Source: Gracilaria caudata
Lineage: Eukaryota > Rhodophyta > Florideophyceae > Gracilariales > Gracilariaceae
Assembly: GCA_030374735.1 (NCBI GenBank)
Contig: JASCIV010000492.1
Coordinates: forward strand, 1 to 18,446
Direction of reading: 5' to 3'
Length of the DNA: 18,446 bases
The first letter of the stretch is position 1, and each line of letters begins with the position of its first letter. The translations under genes were made by a program, and so were the position numbers. The notes under the pieces are model-generated. The model was not told the origin of the DNA. It saw only the letters and a list, made by a program, of their open reading frames with translations, and made no database searches. This document shows, piece by piece, positions 6,864 to 15,895 of the stretch.

Positions 6864-9134
6864 ATGGTGTCCTTCCGAGCTCTTCGAGGAACAGGCGACA
6901 TTGAGTCTGAAATACCAGCACCAACACCCTGGCGGCATTCGCGGACGCCTTCTGTTGGCACTATTCCCAATATATCAAACAATGCTCCATCAGTTAAGGT
7001 GAAGTCTATGCTAATGCAACTGCTGCTCGTTGCCATTCTCGTCTTCTACATTATGTTACCGTCTCATACTGTTAGGCGAATATCATCAAAAGCTTCCTTG
7101 TCATCGGTATCCGAAGTTGGATTGAGAGTTATCACAAGTGTTTCTAACGCAGCCTCATCGGCAATGGCAGATATGAGCAACGAGGAAGGCGTTAGCATCG
7201 TTGCAGCGTGTATGAACCGCCAAGAAACGCTGGAAAAAGTTCTTCCAACCTGGCTTGGTGTAGCTCAAGTAGACGAAATCGTTATCGTGGACTGGGGAAG
7301 TGACCCGCCTCTGCGATCGATTGTTAAACCTGAACGTGATTCACGGCTTCATCTATATCGAGTGGACCAAGAGCCATCATGGGTACTTTCCAGAGCCTAC
7401 AACCTTGCGCTAAACAAGTCAACGAAAAAACATGTTATTCGGACTGATTGCGATTATTCATTACACCCGAACATCCTCGACGCCCACAATCTCAGCAACA
7501 CAGAGACTGGCTTTTATTCAGGTAACTGGGAGCTCGCTAGAAACGAGAATGAAGTGCATTTAAACGGTGCAATGGTAATGAAAAGGGATGTGTTTTGGAA
7601 TGTTGGGGGCTATGACGAGCGAATCCAAACATATGGGTGGGACGATGAAGACTTGTACACCCGCCTACAGGCCAGTAAGATGGAAAAACTAAACGTCAGC
7701 TACGATCACGTAAACCACGTTTCGCACGGTGATGGGAAGAGAGCACAACGCGGTGTCAAATTTGCCCAAGTACAAATTGACTTGAATCAGCTTCTTCTGG
7801 AAAAGTTACCTCAGTGGTCATCCTCTTTTCTGAATAGGAACGATTCCTCACAGTACGAGGTTGTGTCCGAAGATGGCACGGGATACCATGAATTACGTGC
7901 GATTCATGTTCCGAAAGCGCTGCGAAATCTTGTCGATGCAGATGTATACGAAGAAGCATGGGCTATGGCTTTGGGACGTCGTCTAGCTGACGATTATCAA
8001 GTTCCATGGGACGTGCTTGAAAGCGTGGACTGCGATAACAAGGAAAAAATGTTGCGCAAACTAATGACTCTTCAGGAGGATCTCGAACGTGAACGAATGG
8101 AGCCTGAAGCGAACGGAAGCGAAACGAAACCTGAGCTTCCTTCGAAAGCGCGGCTCCTTTTAGTGCATTGTATGCACGGTCTTGGAAATAGACTAAGGGC
8201 CATTGGAAGTGCTCTGGCATTCGCCAAGAATTCGAGAAGAGTCCCAGTCATAATATGGGAAAGCGATGCACATATCGCTGCAGAATTTGATGCCTTGTTC
8301 AACATATCGGACTTGGTGCTTCTAAAACGTTTCATTCCAAAGTGGCCGTTCAAAGATTTGCATCAGTACGACAATTCTTGGAAAGAATTCGAGTTCTACA
8401 ATTATATGGAAATGGAAGAGGGTGCCACCAAGGGGGAATTGATCAAGAACGAACCGAATAAGCATTTGTACTACAAGGGCGCCTACATCATGGAAGCCCC
8501 AGAGTTTTCATGGTGGGAAGCAGACAATGAGCAGCTAAGGAATCTCCAACCCGTTGGAATGGTACAGGATCACTTGACAAAACTGGAGAGCCAAGGTTTG
8601 TCAAACTCCATTGGGGTCCACATCCGGAACAGAACCCTCGAAAAGGATATAAAGAACGTGGATTTCAACCAGGAATATGGAACGGAAGCGGCCTCCACTA
8701 TGGAACATTGGCGCACCATGAGCTCCTACAAGACTTTCGTGGCAGAAATGGAACGTATACTGAACAAGGAGGATAAAGACGTGAAGTTTTACGTGGCCAC
8801 AGATACATTTGAGATTCTTGCGGTCATGAGCAAAAAGTTCCCGGGCAAAATTCTTCGCACAGAACGGCAGTGTGACGACAGAGATTCTGAATGTGTAAAA
8901 TATGCTGTCATCGATATGTATGCTCTGAGTAAGACTAAAAGGTTGCTTGGTTCGAACTGGAGCAGTTACACCGAGATGGCAGAAAGGCTAGGAGGCCTCA
9001 AAGCTAGCTTGGCTGGCCAGGATTTCGGAGCTCCTCAAGAGAAAGTTATGTCGGAAGTTGCGGAAAAAAGAAAGTCAGAAGAAGAACTCAAAGCTGAAGA
9101 AAAAGATAGATTGCTTGACTCAGGTCGAGAATGA
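6864..9134 (+). CDS. Two-domain Golgi-type glycosyltransferase (GT-A domain plus fucosyltransferase-like domain)
   Basis: The protein has 756 residues. Residues 49-65 form one hydrophobic segment after a short cytosolic tail, the layout of a type II Golgi membrane protein. A GT-A domain begins near 110 (VSIVAACMNRQ), has a DCD-type metal site at 195-197 (RTDCDYSLHP) and GWDDED at 258-263, matching the GWxxED signature of galactosyltransferase (GT7 C-terminal) and related GT2 enzymes. After a linker (about 390-428), a second domain starts at 431 with GLGNRLRA (439-446), VHIRNR (585-590), FYVATDT (642-648) and GSNWSSYTE (696-704), the pattern of O-fucosyltransferase/NodZ-like GT-B enzymes. The tail after 730 is highly charged. 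Upstream reading remains open to a TTG at 6762, but the first in-frame ATG is 6864; a TTTTGTTCCAG at 6760-6770 could be an acceptor for an undetected 5' exon. Donor and acceptor sugars are unknown; a role in cell-wall or glycoprotein glycans is inference. Confidence 0.85.
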   Translation: MVSFRALRGTGDIESEIPAPTPWRHSRTPSVGTIPNISNNAPSVKVKSMLMQLLLVAILVFYIMLPSHTVRRISSKASLSSVSEVGLRVITSVSNAASSAMADMSNEEGVSIVAACMNRQETLEKVLPTWLGVAQVDEIVIVDWGSDPPLRSIVKPERDSRLHLYRVDQEPSWVLSRAYNLALNKSTKKHVIRTDCDYSLHPNILDAHNLSNTETGFYSGNWELARNENEVHLNGAMVMKRDVFWNVGGYDERIQTYGWDDEDLYTRLQASKMEKLNVSYDHVNHVSHGDGKRAQRGVKFAQVQIDLNQLLLEKLPQWSSSFLNRNDSSQYEVVSEDGTGYHELRAIHVPKALRNLVDADVYEEAWAMALGRRLADDYQVPWDVLESVDCDNKEKMLRKLMTLQEDLERERMEPEANGSETKPELPSKARLLLVHCMHGLGNRLRAIGSALAFAKNSRRVPVIIWESDAHIAAEFDALFNISDLVLLKRFIPKWPFKDLHQYDNSWKEFEFYNYMEMEEGATKGELIKNEPNKHLYYKGAYIMEAPEFSWWEADNEQLRNLQPVGMVQDHLTKLESQGLSNSIGVHIRNRTLEKDIKNVDFNQEYGTEAASTMEHWRTMSSYKTFVAEMERILNKEDKDVKFYVATDTFEILAVMSKKFPGKILRTERQCDDRDSECVKYAVIDMYALSKTKRLLGSNWSSYTEMAERLGGLKASLAGQDFGAPQEKVMSEVAEKRKSEEELKAEEKDRLLDSGRE

Positions 9135-9917
9135 TATCTTCTGCATGGTAGCGTAAACATAGTATTAATGTGTAGATTATCCTAGAAACTTAAACAATCT
9201 TTGGCCAAGATAGGGCACAGAAACACGCAAGCTAGCGTATTTCATGTGATTCGAGAATCACCACAGGGACAAGGCACTCGAACGCGAGAAACGAATATAA
9301 TTCGTTTCCCTTCGCCTCTCCACTTGTTTTGCTTCAAGCTCTGAGACAGCGAAGTCTTCGAACAGCAATGCTTCAAAAGGGTATCCATCTCACGCTCCCA
9401 GTAAGTGAAACCAAAGCTATGCGATCCACGAAAACTGAGCTTCAAGCACGAAACTACAGAAACCATAGAATTGTGCCGCTGCTGGTTAAGAAACCCTCTC
9501 CACTGGAACTGATCCAATTTGCGTCTACCCTCGTAGAGATTATCTAATGTTAGCCGTCTTACCCATGCACAACTGACAAGGCAGACAAAAGGGGAATGCT
9601 CATGAAGTTTTATTTGGCAGCTGTTTTGAGAGAAAAGCCCATCCCCTGGCATTCTGTGCAGCGCAAAGGTCGCAGTCTGACCTTCCGACGTATACCTCAA
9701 ATCGCTGCGCTCCTTGGAAGAACGTGGCAGGGCTGGATGCTTACAGGTTCGGCAAAGAGCGAAATCTCTGTTCTCTCGTTGAAGCTGACAAGCAGCAGAC
9801 AACCAGCAAGGGCTTGTTCCGCGCCACGTCGTTTTTCGACTTCTATATTGCCTAGGAGACAACACAGAACAAGAGAAAACGCCTTCTTACGTGATCTACG
9901 AAGAGTAACTTTAACAC
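9135..9917. other. Intergenic stretch upstream of the NAXE-like gene
   Basis: It holds the 3' flank of the glycosyltransferase gene and the presumed promoter and leader of the NAXE-like gene. A long minus-strand frame (9242-9865) and an overlapping plus-strand frame from 9596 look spurious; the first begins with GTG and has an odd Cys/Arg/Ser-rich composition. I see no repeat or RNA gene. Confidence 0.5.
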
Positions 9918-10979
9918 ATGGCTCTGTGTGGAAACTGGCCGCGACAGCCGATAAATGCGGCGTTCATGAGTCCTCATCATCTCTCCGGTCGTCGGAAAAA
10001 CTTAGATTGTTTCGGACAAGATCTTGTTGCGCGAAAGCGCAGCTTAGCCTTTCAAGCAGCAAAATACTCAAGACCTAATGTCCCACAAATGAAGTCAGAT
10101 CCTCCTCAAGAAGGATCTAAAATGGATAACATGAAGCAGGAAGATTTCCACTCATACCTGACACCAGAGTTGGGTATTGAAGCTCAGAGAGATGCGTTTT
10201 CAATGGCTGAGCGTGACATCCTTGCTGTGGCTGATATGTGTGCCATCGGTTTTGTTGAAGCGTTTATGCAATGTTACAATACCGACGATATTTATTCTGT
10301 CTTTATCGTCTGCGGTTCTGGCTTTAATGGGCTTGTCGGTCTTAAGTCGGCAATTATGTTGAAGGAAAAGGGCTATGATCCTGCGGTTCACTTTAGTCAT
10401 CCGTCAAAATATGTCGATATGCCCTCAGTCTGCAGTAAGCATGATATTCCTCTATACGAGTTTGTCCCGTCAACCCTTGAGTTTTATTTTCAAGTGATCG
10501 TGGATGCTATGCTCGGAGTCGGCTTTGATGGTGGAGATATCCATCCCCCATATTGGGAAGTGTTTGAAATGTTGATCTCCACACGGAGACCAATTGCAAG
10601 TATAGACGTGCCGTCTGGCTGGGATCTCGTCACTGGACCACGCCCAATTGACCGAACGGCTGATACATTCATCAAGCCGGAGCTTCTGGTTTCTCTCGGG
10701 GCCCCGAAGTTGTGCTCGAAGGTCTTTGCAGGAGCCTATCATTTCATAGCCGGCCGTCACCTTCCAAAACAATATTTTGCTGACCATGGGATTAATGTAC
10801 CCTCGTTTCCGCGCGATTCGCATTCAGTATTGTTCTCAAGCAGCCCGATTCGGGCTTTTGGAAATGGAGAGGTGTACGGGAGACCGGGAGCGTTCAATGC
10901 AACATTGTTCAAAAAGAATCCTCGGCGACAGTGGGTAGATATTGATGACCATATGGATCTTTGGGATGAATTAGATTAG
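9918..10979 (+). CDS. NAD(P)H-hydrate epimerase-like protein (YjeF N-terminal domain)
   Basis: The protein has 353 residues. NAXE enzymes interconvert the R and S forms of damaged, hydrated NAD(P)H so the dehydratase can repair them. The YjeF_N fold starts near residue 77 (DFHSYLTPELG) and runs to about 298. IVDAML (194-199) contains the Asp expected at the active site, and IASIDVPSGWD (226-236) and LLVSLGAPK (256-264) match eukaryotic NAXE. The first ~70 residues are rich in Arg, Ser and Ala and may be an organelle presequence; Met57 or Met69 are alternative starts. The usual GNNGGDG loop reads GFNGLVG (135-141), losing the first Asn and the Asp, so activity is uncertain. About 55 unassigned residues follow the domain, with no dehydratase or pyridoxine-phosphate oxidase domain. 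The gene converges with the CPBP gene, 48 bp between stops. Family firm, function less so. Confidence 0.82.
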   Translation: MALCGNWPRQPINAAFMSPHHLSGRRKNLDCFGQDLVARKRSLAFQAAKYSRPNVPQMKSDPPQEGSKMDNMKQEDFHSYLTPELGIEAQRDAFSMAERDILAVADMCAIGFVEAFMQCYNTDDIYSVFIVCGSGFNGLVGLKSAIMLKEKGYDPAVHFSHPSKYVDMPSVCSKHDIPLYEFVPSTLEFYFQVIVDAMLGVGFDGGDIHPPYWEVFEMLISTRRPIASIDVPSGWDLVTGPRPIDRTADTFIKPELLVSLGAPKLCSKVFAGAYHFIAGRHLPKQYFADHGINVPSFPRDSHSVLFSSSPIRAFGNGEVYGRPGAFNATLFKKNPRRQWVDIDDHMDLWDELD

Positions 10980-11027
10980 TATATTTCATTGAGTTTCCTA
11001 TCATGTACATCTTGACTCCCTAGCTCT

Positions 11028-12005
11028 CTATATCTCGTTTGTTTTTCTCAGAAAGATATGCCACATCAAGTAATCGCCGACGGCGTGTGTAATGGCAGAG
11101 GCAGTCACCTTTCCTGTTATGCGCCATGTTAAGCCACAGAATAGACCGCAGACAATAGCCACGGCCACGTATCGTATGTTGGGTGCAGTGAAACCTTGCT
11201 TGGGTTTGCGTAATCGAGTCATTCCGAATGCTACAGCGGCAATGACCAGTGCGATAGGTGAGCTCGAACCCAGGCGTTGCTCCAACATGTTTTGCATCAT
11301 CCCACGAAATAGCAGTTCATTGGTAACAGAGATCATATACAAACCTATTATTGTTGGAATTTCACGTTCGAGCTTTAAACGACTGGGACGAGTAAACCGT
11401 GCAAATCGGATTAATGTGGCCACCAACATACCGATAACGGTGTAAAGGGCCGCGAATAAGGCTCCGTACAGTATGTCTTGGACATTGAACTTAAAAGAGT
11501 ACCCCAGATCGCGAGCTTTGGGGACGCCCGAGAATGGTCGAAGAACGGAGAAGATGTTGATGACGTTGAGAGCAGCTGTCAATTGACCCCATGCAGTTAC
11601 CTTTCCCGTCGCAGATAACTCAGCCGCAAGTAAATTGAATTCCAACGGAAGCCAAATAATAAGAACAGTGATTATATCTGCAGCTTCGGAAGCCATGGAA
11701 GTTAGATCTCCGTGCTGCATAAGCTGAATAAACGATGGGATCAGGCCGTAAGCTACATATATCAGAAGGTTGGTAATCGCCCCTGGCTTGCGTTCAATAA
11801 CCTTTGGAAGTCCTGCTAATGTAATGGGCGTGATTACCAGAAAGACAGTCCATACAGCTGCCCAGCCTCTACTGAACTCGCTGAGAAATGTGCTCGATGA
11901 ATATGCGATAAATAGGAGAGTCCATATCATAGAAGCTGTGGCCTCCATCGCGTGGCCTCTTCCGCCTGGCTCAGGCATGGTAGGGAATTCGTTGGGATCA
12001 TCCAT
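11028..12005 (-). CDS. CPBP-family (Abi/Rce1-like) membrane protein with altered protease motifs
   Basis: The protein has 325 residues and about eight hydrophobic segments. CPBP proteins are intramembrane metalloproteases, such as Rce1, which removes the -aaX tripeptide of prenylated proteins, and relatives of unknown role. The family motifs are EExxxR, FxxxH and HxxxN. Here they read NELLFR (229-234), FGMTR (260-264) and HAVGD (307-311): the first Glu and the middle His are replaced. The remaining Glu230, Arg234 and His307 are kept. The first in-frame ATG is at 12005; the open frame extends back through a TTG at 12041 to a stop at about 12072. No clear transit peptide is present, so the membrane (ER or plastid) cannot be told. 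It may be an inactive relative or use different ligands. Confidence 0.75.
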   Translation of the reverse strand: MDDPNEFPTMPEPGGRGHAMEATASMIWTLLFIAYSSSTFLSEFSRGWAAVWTVFLVITPITLAGLPKVIERKPGAITNLLIYVAYGLIPSFIQLMQHGDLTSMASEAADIITVLIIWLPLEFNLLAAELSATGKVTAWGQLTAALNVINIFSVLRPFSGVPKARDLGYSFKFNVQDILYGALFAALYTVIGMLVATLIRFARFTRPSRLKLEREIPTIIGLYMISVTNELLFRGMMQNMLEQRLGSSSPIALVIAAVAFGMTRLRKPKQGFTAPNIRYVAVAIVCGLFCGLTWRITGKVTASAITHAVGDYLMWHIFLRKTNEI

Positions 12006-12653
12006 TGAGAAAAACTGTGTACTTTGCACCTTTGGTACCAATGCTGTTTCAAACCTGCCGGAGAGCCTTCTTCAAGTTTGTCGGAGAATATTCCGCTGTT
12101 CGTCGCAGAGATTTCGGGAACACAACGCTGAGCAGAATTTCCTGCTTCAAACGATTATTCTGCAGTACGAAAGGGCGTGCGAACAGACCGGCAGAATGCC
12201 GTTCGGAGATGGCGGCTTCAGCGGTCTCGTCAATCATGATCAACTGGGGACCTTCTCTCCTTTCGCGGTGAAACCAAACTTGAATAAACAGGATCGTTTT
12301 GGCAACGGAAAATTTCCGTTTTAGAGAACTTTCCTTTCCTATTGGTCGCGTTCCATTTGGGGCCACGTTGAAAATGTGCACAACATTGCGAAAACCTGGA
12401 GTCTACCGGCATTTGCATGCATTCCTCGTATCGTTCCAGCGCGACCTATCAACCCCTGTATCTATCTTTGGTATCAGGTAGGGAATGCCAGATTTGTTCA
12501 CGGTTGAAAGCTATCGAAGCACAGACCATCTGGCCTTTCTGACAATAACTGACCGGAATCTACCTCAACATCTTTCATACCGCAAACGAAGACTCTGAAT
12601 CGTTTTCAAAGCCGCTGACCTAGAACTTGGACGCGACCCCTCTCCGTAACAAA
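12006..12653. promoter_or_regulatory. Divergent promoter region of CPBP and proteasome genes
   Basis: These 648 bp lie between two head-to-head start codons and must contain both promoters. I see no convincing TATA box. A 110-codon minus-strand frame (12049-12381) and plus-strand frames overlap here without any recognisable domain, so I treat them as chance. Confidence 0.4.
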
Positions 12654-13304
12654 ATGACTCCGATCCAACCAGAATGGACAAGCACCGAGCATTCGATGGG
12701 AACTTCCATCATGGCAGTTGCTTTTGATGGCGGCGTTGTCATGGGAGCTGACTCTCGAACCACGACGGGTTCCTACATTGCAAATCGAGTCTCAGATAAG
12801 ATTACCCCCATGACAGACAAGATTTTCTGCTGTCGTTCGGGATCTGCAGCAGACACCCAAATTATATCGGATTACGTCCGTCACTATCTTTCAATGCACG
12901 CAATCGAACTGTCAGAGGATCCAGATGTTGTCACTGCCGCGAAGATTTTCCGAACCTTCTGTTATTATAACAAAGAACAACTCATGGCCGGAATCATCGT
13001 GGCCGGATACGATGCAAAAAAAGGGGGTCAGGTTTTCACTATTCCACTTGGCGGTGCTTTGGTTCAACAACCGTTTGCAATCGGTGGTTCGGGCTCCTCG
13101 TATATCTATGGATTTTGCGACGCGAACTTCAAGGACGGTATGACAAAAGAGGAGTGTAAAGAGTTCGTCAAAAATGCGCTCGCTCTTGCCATGTCTCGAG
13201 ATGGCAGTTCTGGCGGTGTTATTCGGTTAGTGATCATTGACAAGGAGGGTGCCACAAAGGAGTTCCATCCTGGAAACAAATTACCAGAGTTTTGGCAGGG
13301 ATAA
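12654..13304 (+). CDS. PSMB6: 20S proteasome subunit beta-1 (caspase-like activity)
   Basis: The protein has 216 residues, counted from the ATG at 12654; the frame stays open upstream only to a TTG. A 16-residue propeptide ends ...HSMG, and autocleavage before Thr17 would yield a mature subunit starting TSIMAVAFDGG. In mature numbering the catalytic Thr1, Asp17 (GADSRT) and Lys33 (VSDK) are all present, and Arg45 (FCCRSGSAADT) is the residue that gives beta-1 its preference for cleaving after acidic residues. The subunit sits in the inner beta ring of the 20S core. No intron is seen, and the gene runs toward MTHFR with 205 bp between stops. Orthology to PSMB6/PRE3/PBA is firm. Confidence 0.96.
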   Translation: MTPIQPEWTSTEHSMGTSIMAVAFDGGVVMGADSRTTTGSYIANRVSDKITPMTDKIFCCRSGSAADTQIISDYVRHYLSMHAIELSEDPDVVTAAKIFRTFCYYNKEQLMAGIIVAGYDAKKGGQVFTIPLGGALVQQPFAIGGSGSSYIYGFCDANFKDGMTKEECKEFVKNALALAMSRDGSSGGVIRLVIIDKEGATKEFHPGNKLPEFWQG

Positions 13305-13509
13305 CTTAGATACGCTCCTCCACGTAAACTTCTTATTTCCCGATGTTAATGCATGTTTATTCACTCTATATAACCCATTCGTGTTCAGGTGGAATCAACA
13401 TCTAGAGATCGAATCGCAACTCTGTCAACTGGAAGGGAAGCACGATTTCATTTCCGTCATTATCATAAAAACTCTGCTGAAAACAATAGCAAACCAATGC
13501 AGAATGTGA

Positions 13510-15384
13510 TCACGCTGATTGCGACAAAAGCGTTTTGAATATGGCGAATATATCTCCACCGACATAATCGTTATCGACAACGTTAACGAGATAAAGAGAA
13601 TCGCGTAGCTCCTTAAACACAGAGCGGGATGAACTATTCTCATCATAGAGGTCAGCCCAGACGTTTGTCCACACATTAAAGGCTTCATTCTTCCACACAA
13701 TGAAAGAGTCTGGATCAACGACGGTCGGTTGTACAATCTCACGATCCGGGAATACTCCCCACGTCACTGCGCACGTGGACTTTTGCTTGGCTGTAGTTCG
13801 CAACTCGTCACTCGCAGACGTTGCCGCATAAATGGTCAACGACGGGAAATTGGCAGCGGCATCGAACAAAGCATCCACAACCTCCGGTTTCGCGAAGAAT
13901 TCAACGTAAGCCTTCTGATATACATATCCTCCTGTGCTACCCCATCCAACCGTGACATCTCCCGAAGGTGCTGCATTCACGCGAGGCTGGGAATTAATTG
14001 TCAACAAGCCGTTACGATTCAGCCATAACAATGGAGCAGAGATCACTGATGTCTCAGTTGCCAGCTCTTCGGCTTCTGCCCATGGCAGCCTCTTGAGCTC
14101 GCCCTTTTGGAACCTGGTGAATACGCCGGTGACATCCTCAAAGGATTTGATTTCTCCATAGCGCTTCGCAGCTTCACTCTTCTGCGCGGCAGAGGCCCAA
14201 CCTCCGCCCCCAAGTAAATGATAATCAGACAGATCACCGTAAGCAGGGGATCTGTTATCACCCCATCGACCGTTTGGAAAGTCATCCCAAGTAGATGTTC
14301 GATCAAGGTAGGACTTCGGTCTATTTGCCCAATATATTGGGCGCACATTCTCGTTGCGACGCTTATCCACAGTCGCCGGACGCCATGGAAGAGAACGAAT
14401 AGACTCGGTCCTGGGAATAAGGTTAAGCTTATCAACAATGCCCATGACAGAGTTCTCCAAGTTAAGAGAATAGAAGTGAATGCCAGGGCATAGACCAGAT
14501 CGAAGAATACGTTTGCACATATCCACACCGAGCCGAATACCGAATTCCTTCACTGCCAAATCATCGTCTTTAATGGGCTCCATGGCGTCATGAATAGACT
14601 GAGGAACGCAGGTTTTGCAGAACCCTGTCATTCGCTTGAACCCATTATAATTTTGAATAGGAAGAATACCAGGCAATATGGGAACCGTGATACCAGCTTC
14701 CCGACAGTCGCGAACAAATCCGAGGAAGGTATCAACGTCATAAAACATTTGAGTAATGATGAAATCCGCTCCTGCATCGACCTTCTCTTTCAGGAAAACC
14801 ATTTCTTGCTCCATCGAGATCTTGCCGTCCAAGAAGCCAGCGGGATGACCCTCGGGGTAGCCAGCGACGCAAATGCCAAAGTAGTCCCCGTAATTGGCGC
14901 GGATGAAGCGGACGAGATCTGTGCCATGTTCAAAACCATCCTCGCATTTGGTCCACTCCTTACCAGCCGGTGGGTCTCCTCGCAGTGCGAGAATATTACG
15001 AATACCACGGGCTTTAGCGCCCTCTAGACCTTCCAGAACCTTTCCTGCGGGCATGTTGGTGCAAGTTAAATGCATCATGACATCGACTCCCAGATACTTT
15101 TGTATATTTCCAGAAAGCTCGAGAGTCAAATCGCTGGTAGAGCCACCCGCGCCCCAGGTGACATCGCAGAAAAGGGGCTCGACAGCCGTCATGCGCTCGA
15201 CACGTTGGTAGAGATTGCTGACTCCCGTTTCGGTCTTCGGCGGAAAGTATTCAAAGGAAAAGAAGGGACGGTTCTCCTCCGCACGGTGACGAATCTTGTC
15301 TGCAATTCGCGGCAAGTGGCGGAGATTCGGATCAGAATCCAGAGAAACACTGGGGGAAGATCCGTTCATAGTTTTGGCAGTCAT
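13510..15384 (-). CDS. MTHFR: Methylenetetrahydrofolate reductase
   Basis: The protein has 624 residues, close to the length of plant and animal enzymes. It reduces 5,10-methylene-THF to 5-methyl-THF with NAD(P)H and FAD, feeding methionine synthesis. The catalytic TIM-barrel domain covers about residues 35-325: FSFEYFPPKTE (42-52) holds the catalytic Glu45, CDVTWGAGGSTSDLT (73-87) and LRGDPP (134-139, Asp137) line the FAD and folate site, and ITQMFYDVDTF (210-220) and PGILPIQNY (238-246) follow. A linker leads to the eukaryotic C-terminal regulatory domain (about 365-624; WGSTGGYVYQKAYVEFF at 481-497). Starting at the ATG at 15384 avoids the upstream GTG-initiated extension; Met6 is an alternative. 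The N-terminal 35 residues are Ser-rich but short for a transit peptide, fitting a cytosolic enzyme. Single exon, head to head with POLD2. Confidence 0.96.
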   Translation of the reverse strand: MTAKTMNGSSPSVSLDSDPNLRHLPRIADKIRHRAEENRPFFSFEYFPPKTETGVSNLYQRVERMTAVEPLFCDVTWGAGGSTSDLTLELSGNIQKYLGVDVMMHLTCTNMPAGKVLEGLEGAKARGIRNILALRGDPPAGKEWTKCEDGFEHGTDLVRFIRANYGDYFGICVAGYPEGHPAGFLDGKISMEQEMVFLKEKVDAGADFIITQMFYDVDTFLGFVRDCREAGITVPILPGILPIQNYNGFKRMTGFCKTCVPQSIHDAMEPIKDDDLAVKEFGIRLGVDMCKRILRSGLCPGIHFYSLNLENSVMGIVDKLNLIPRTESIRSLPWRPATVDKRRNENVRPIYWANRPKSYLDRTSTWDDFPNGRWGDNRSPAYGDLSDYHLLGGGGWASAAQKSEAAKRYGEIKSFEDVTGVFTRFQKGELKRLPWAEAEELATETSVISAPLLWLNRNGLLTINSQPRVNAAPSGDVTVGWGSTGGYVYQKAYVEFFAKPEVVDALFDAAANFPSLTIYAATSASDELRTTAKQKSTCAVTWGVFPDREIVQPTVVDPDSFIVWKNEAFNVWTNVWADLYDENSSSRSVFKELRDSLYLVNVVDNDYVGGDIFAIFKTLLSQSA

Positions 15385-15895
15385 TTCTAACGAGAATGGA
15401 ATAAAGAGGGTAAAAGGGCACACTAAACAAGAAGCCGACGTCTAGCTGCCTATCTCGTTTACGGGAAAGATGCTCGAGCAGCTCGAGCACACGATGCGCA
15501 ACCGAGCCACAATCTATCAACGGTGACAAACGACACAAGAACGCTGAAAAGAAGAACTGTAAGGCGTTTCCAGCGCCGTGTTTGAGCCATCGTTTGGCCA
15601 GTCGCCAGCCTAGATGCAGTCCTCGAGAGACGCCCCGAAATCCGAGGAGGAATCCGGTGTTGCTGACACTGAAACCCGACGTGTGTCGGTGGACAGCTGT
15701 CAAGAAGCAAAAGACGGGGCTCCAAAAGCAAATAGGATTTTTCGCGGGAAAAGCTCGCACTCGAGCATACGGAGTAGAAGTGAAGATCAATCTTCATTAC
15801 CAACAGCAACAACCAGCCCCCTGATTTTCCGTTCCCTCAGTTCTTCCGAGACATTAAGGTGAGAGGACCAACGCTGACTTTACTCTGTTTTTGCA
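15385..15895. promoter_or_regulatory. Bidirectional promoter region of MTHFR and POLD2
   Basis: These 511 bp separate the two start codons. A strong donor-like AAG|GTGAGA stands at 15856-15864. Splicing it to CAAG at 15914-15917 would remove the first POLD2 ATG and leave Met11 as the start. An 82-codon plus-strand frame (15614-15862) ends at the same place and is out of phase with POLD2, so it is more likely leader sequence than a gene. Confidence 0.45.

Noticed and set aside
9242..9865. A 207-codon minus-strand open frame between the glycosyltransferase and NAXE-like genes
   Set aside because: It starts with GTG; the first ATG leaves about 135 codons. The composition (Cys, Arg, Ser and Trp-rich, no domain pattern) is unlike the neighbouring proteins, and the region overlaps the promoter and leader of the NAXE-like gene. 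A conserved homologue would change this view.
12049..12381. A 110-codon minus-strand frame upstream of the CPBP gene, considered as a 5' exon
   Set aside because: No splice pair that keeps frame was found (the GT and AG options leave an intron of about 36 bp or shift the frame), and the peptide shows no transit-peptide pattern.
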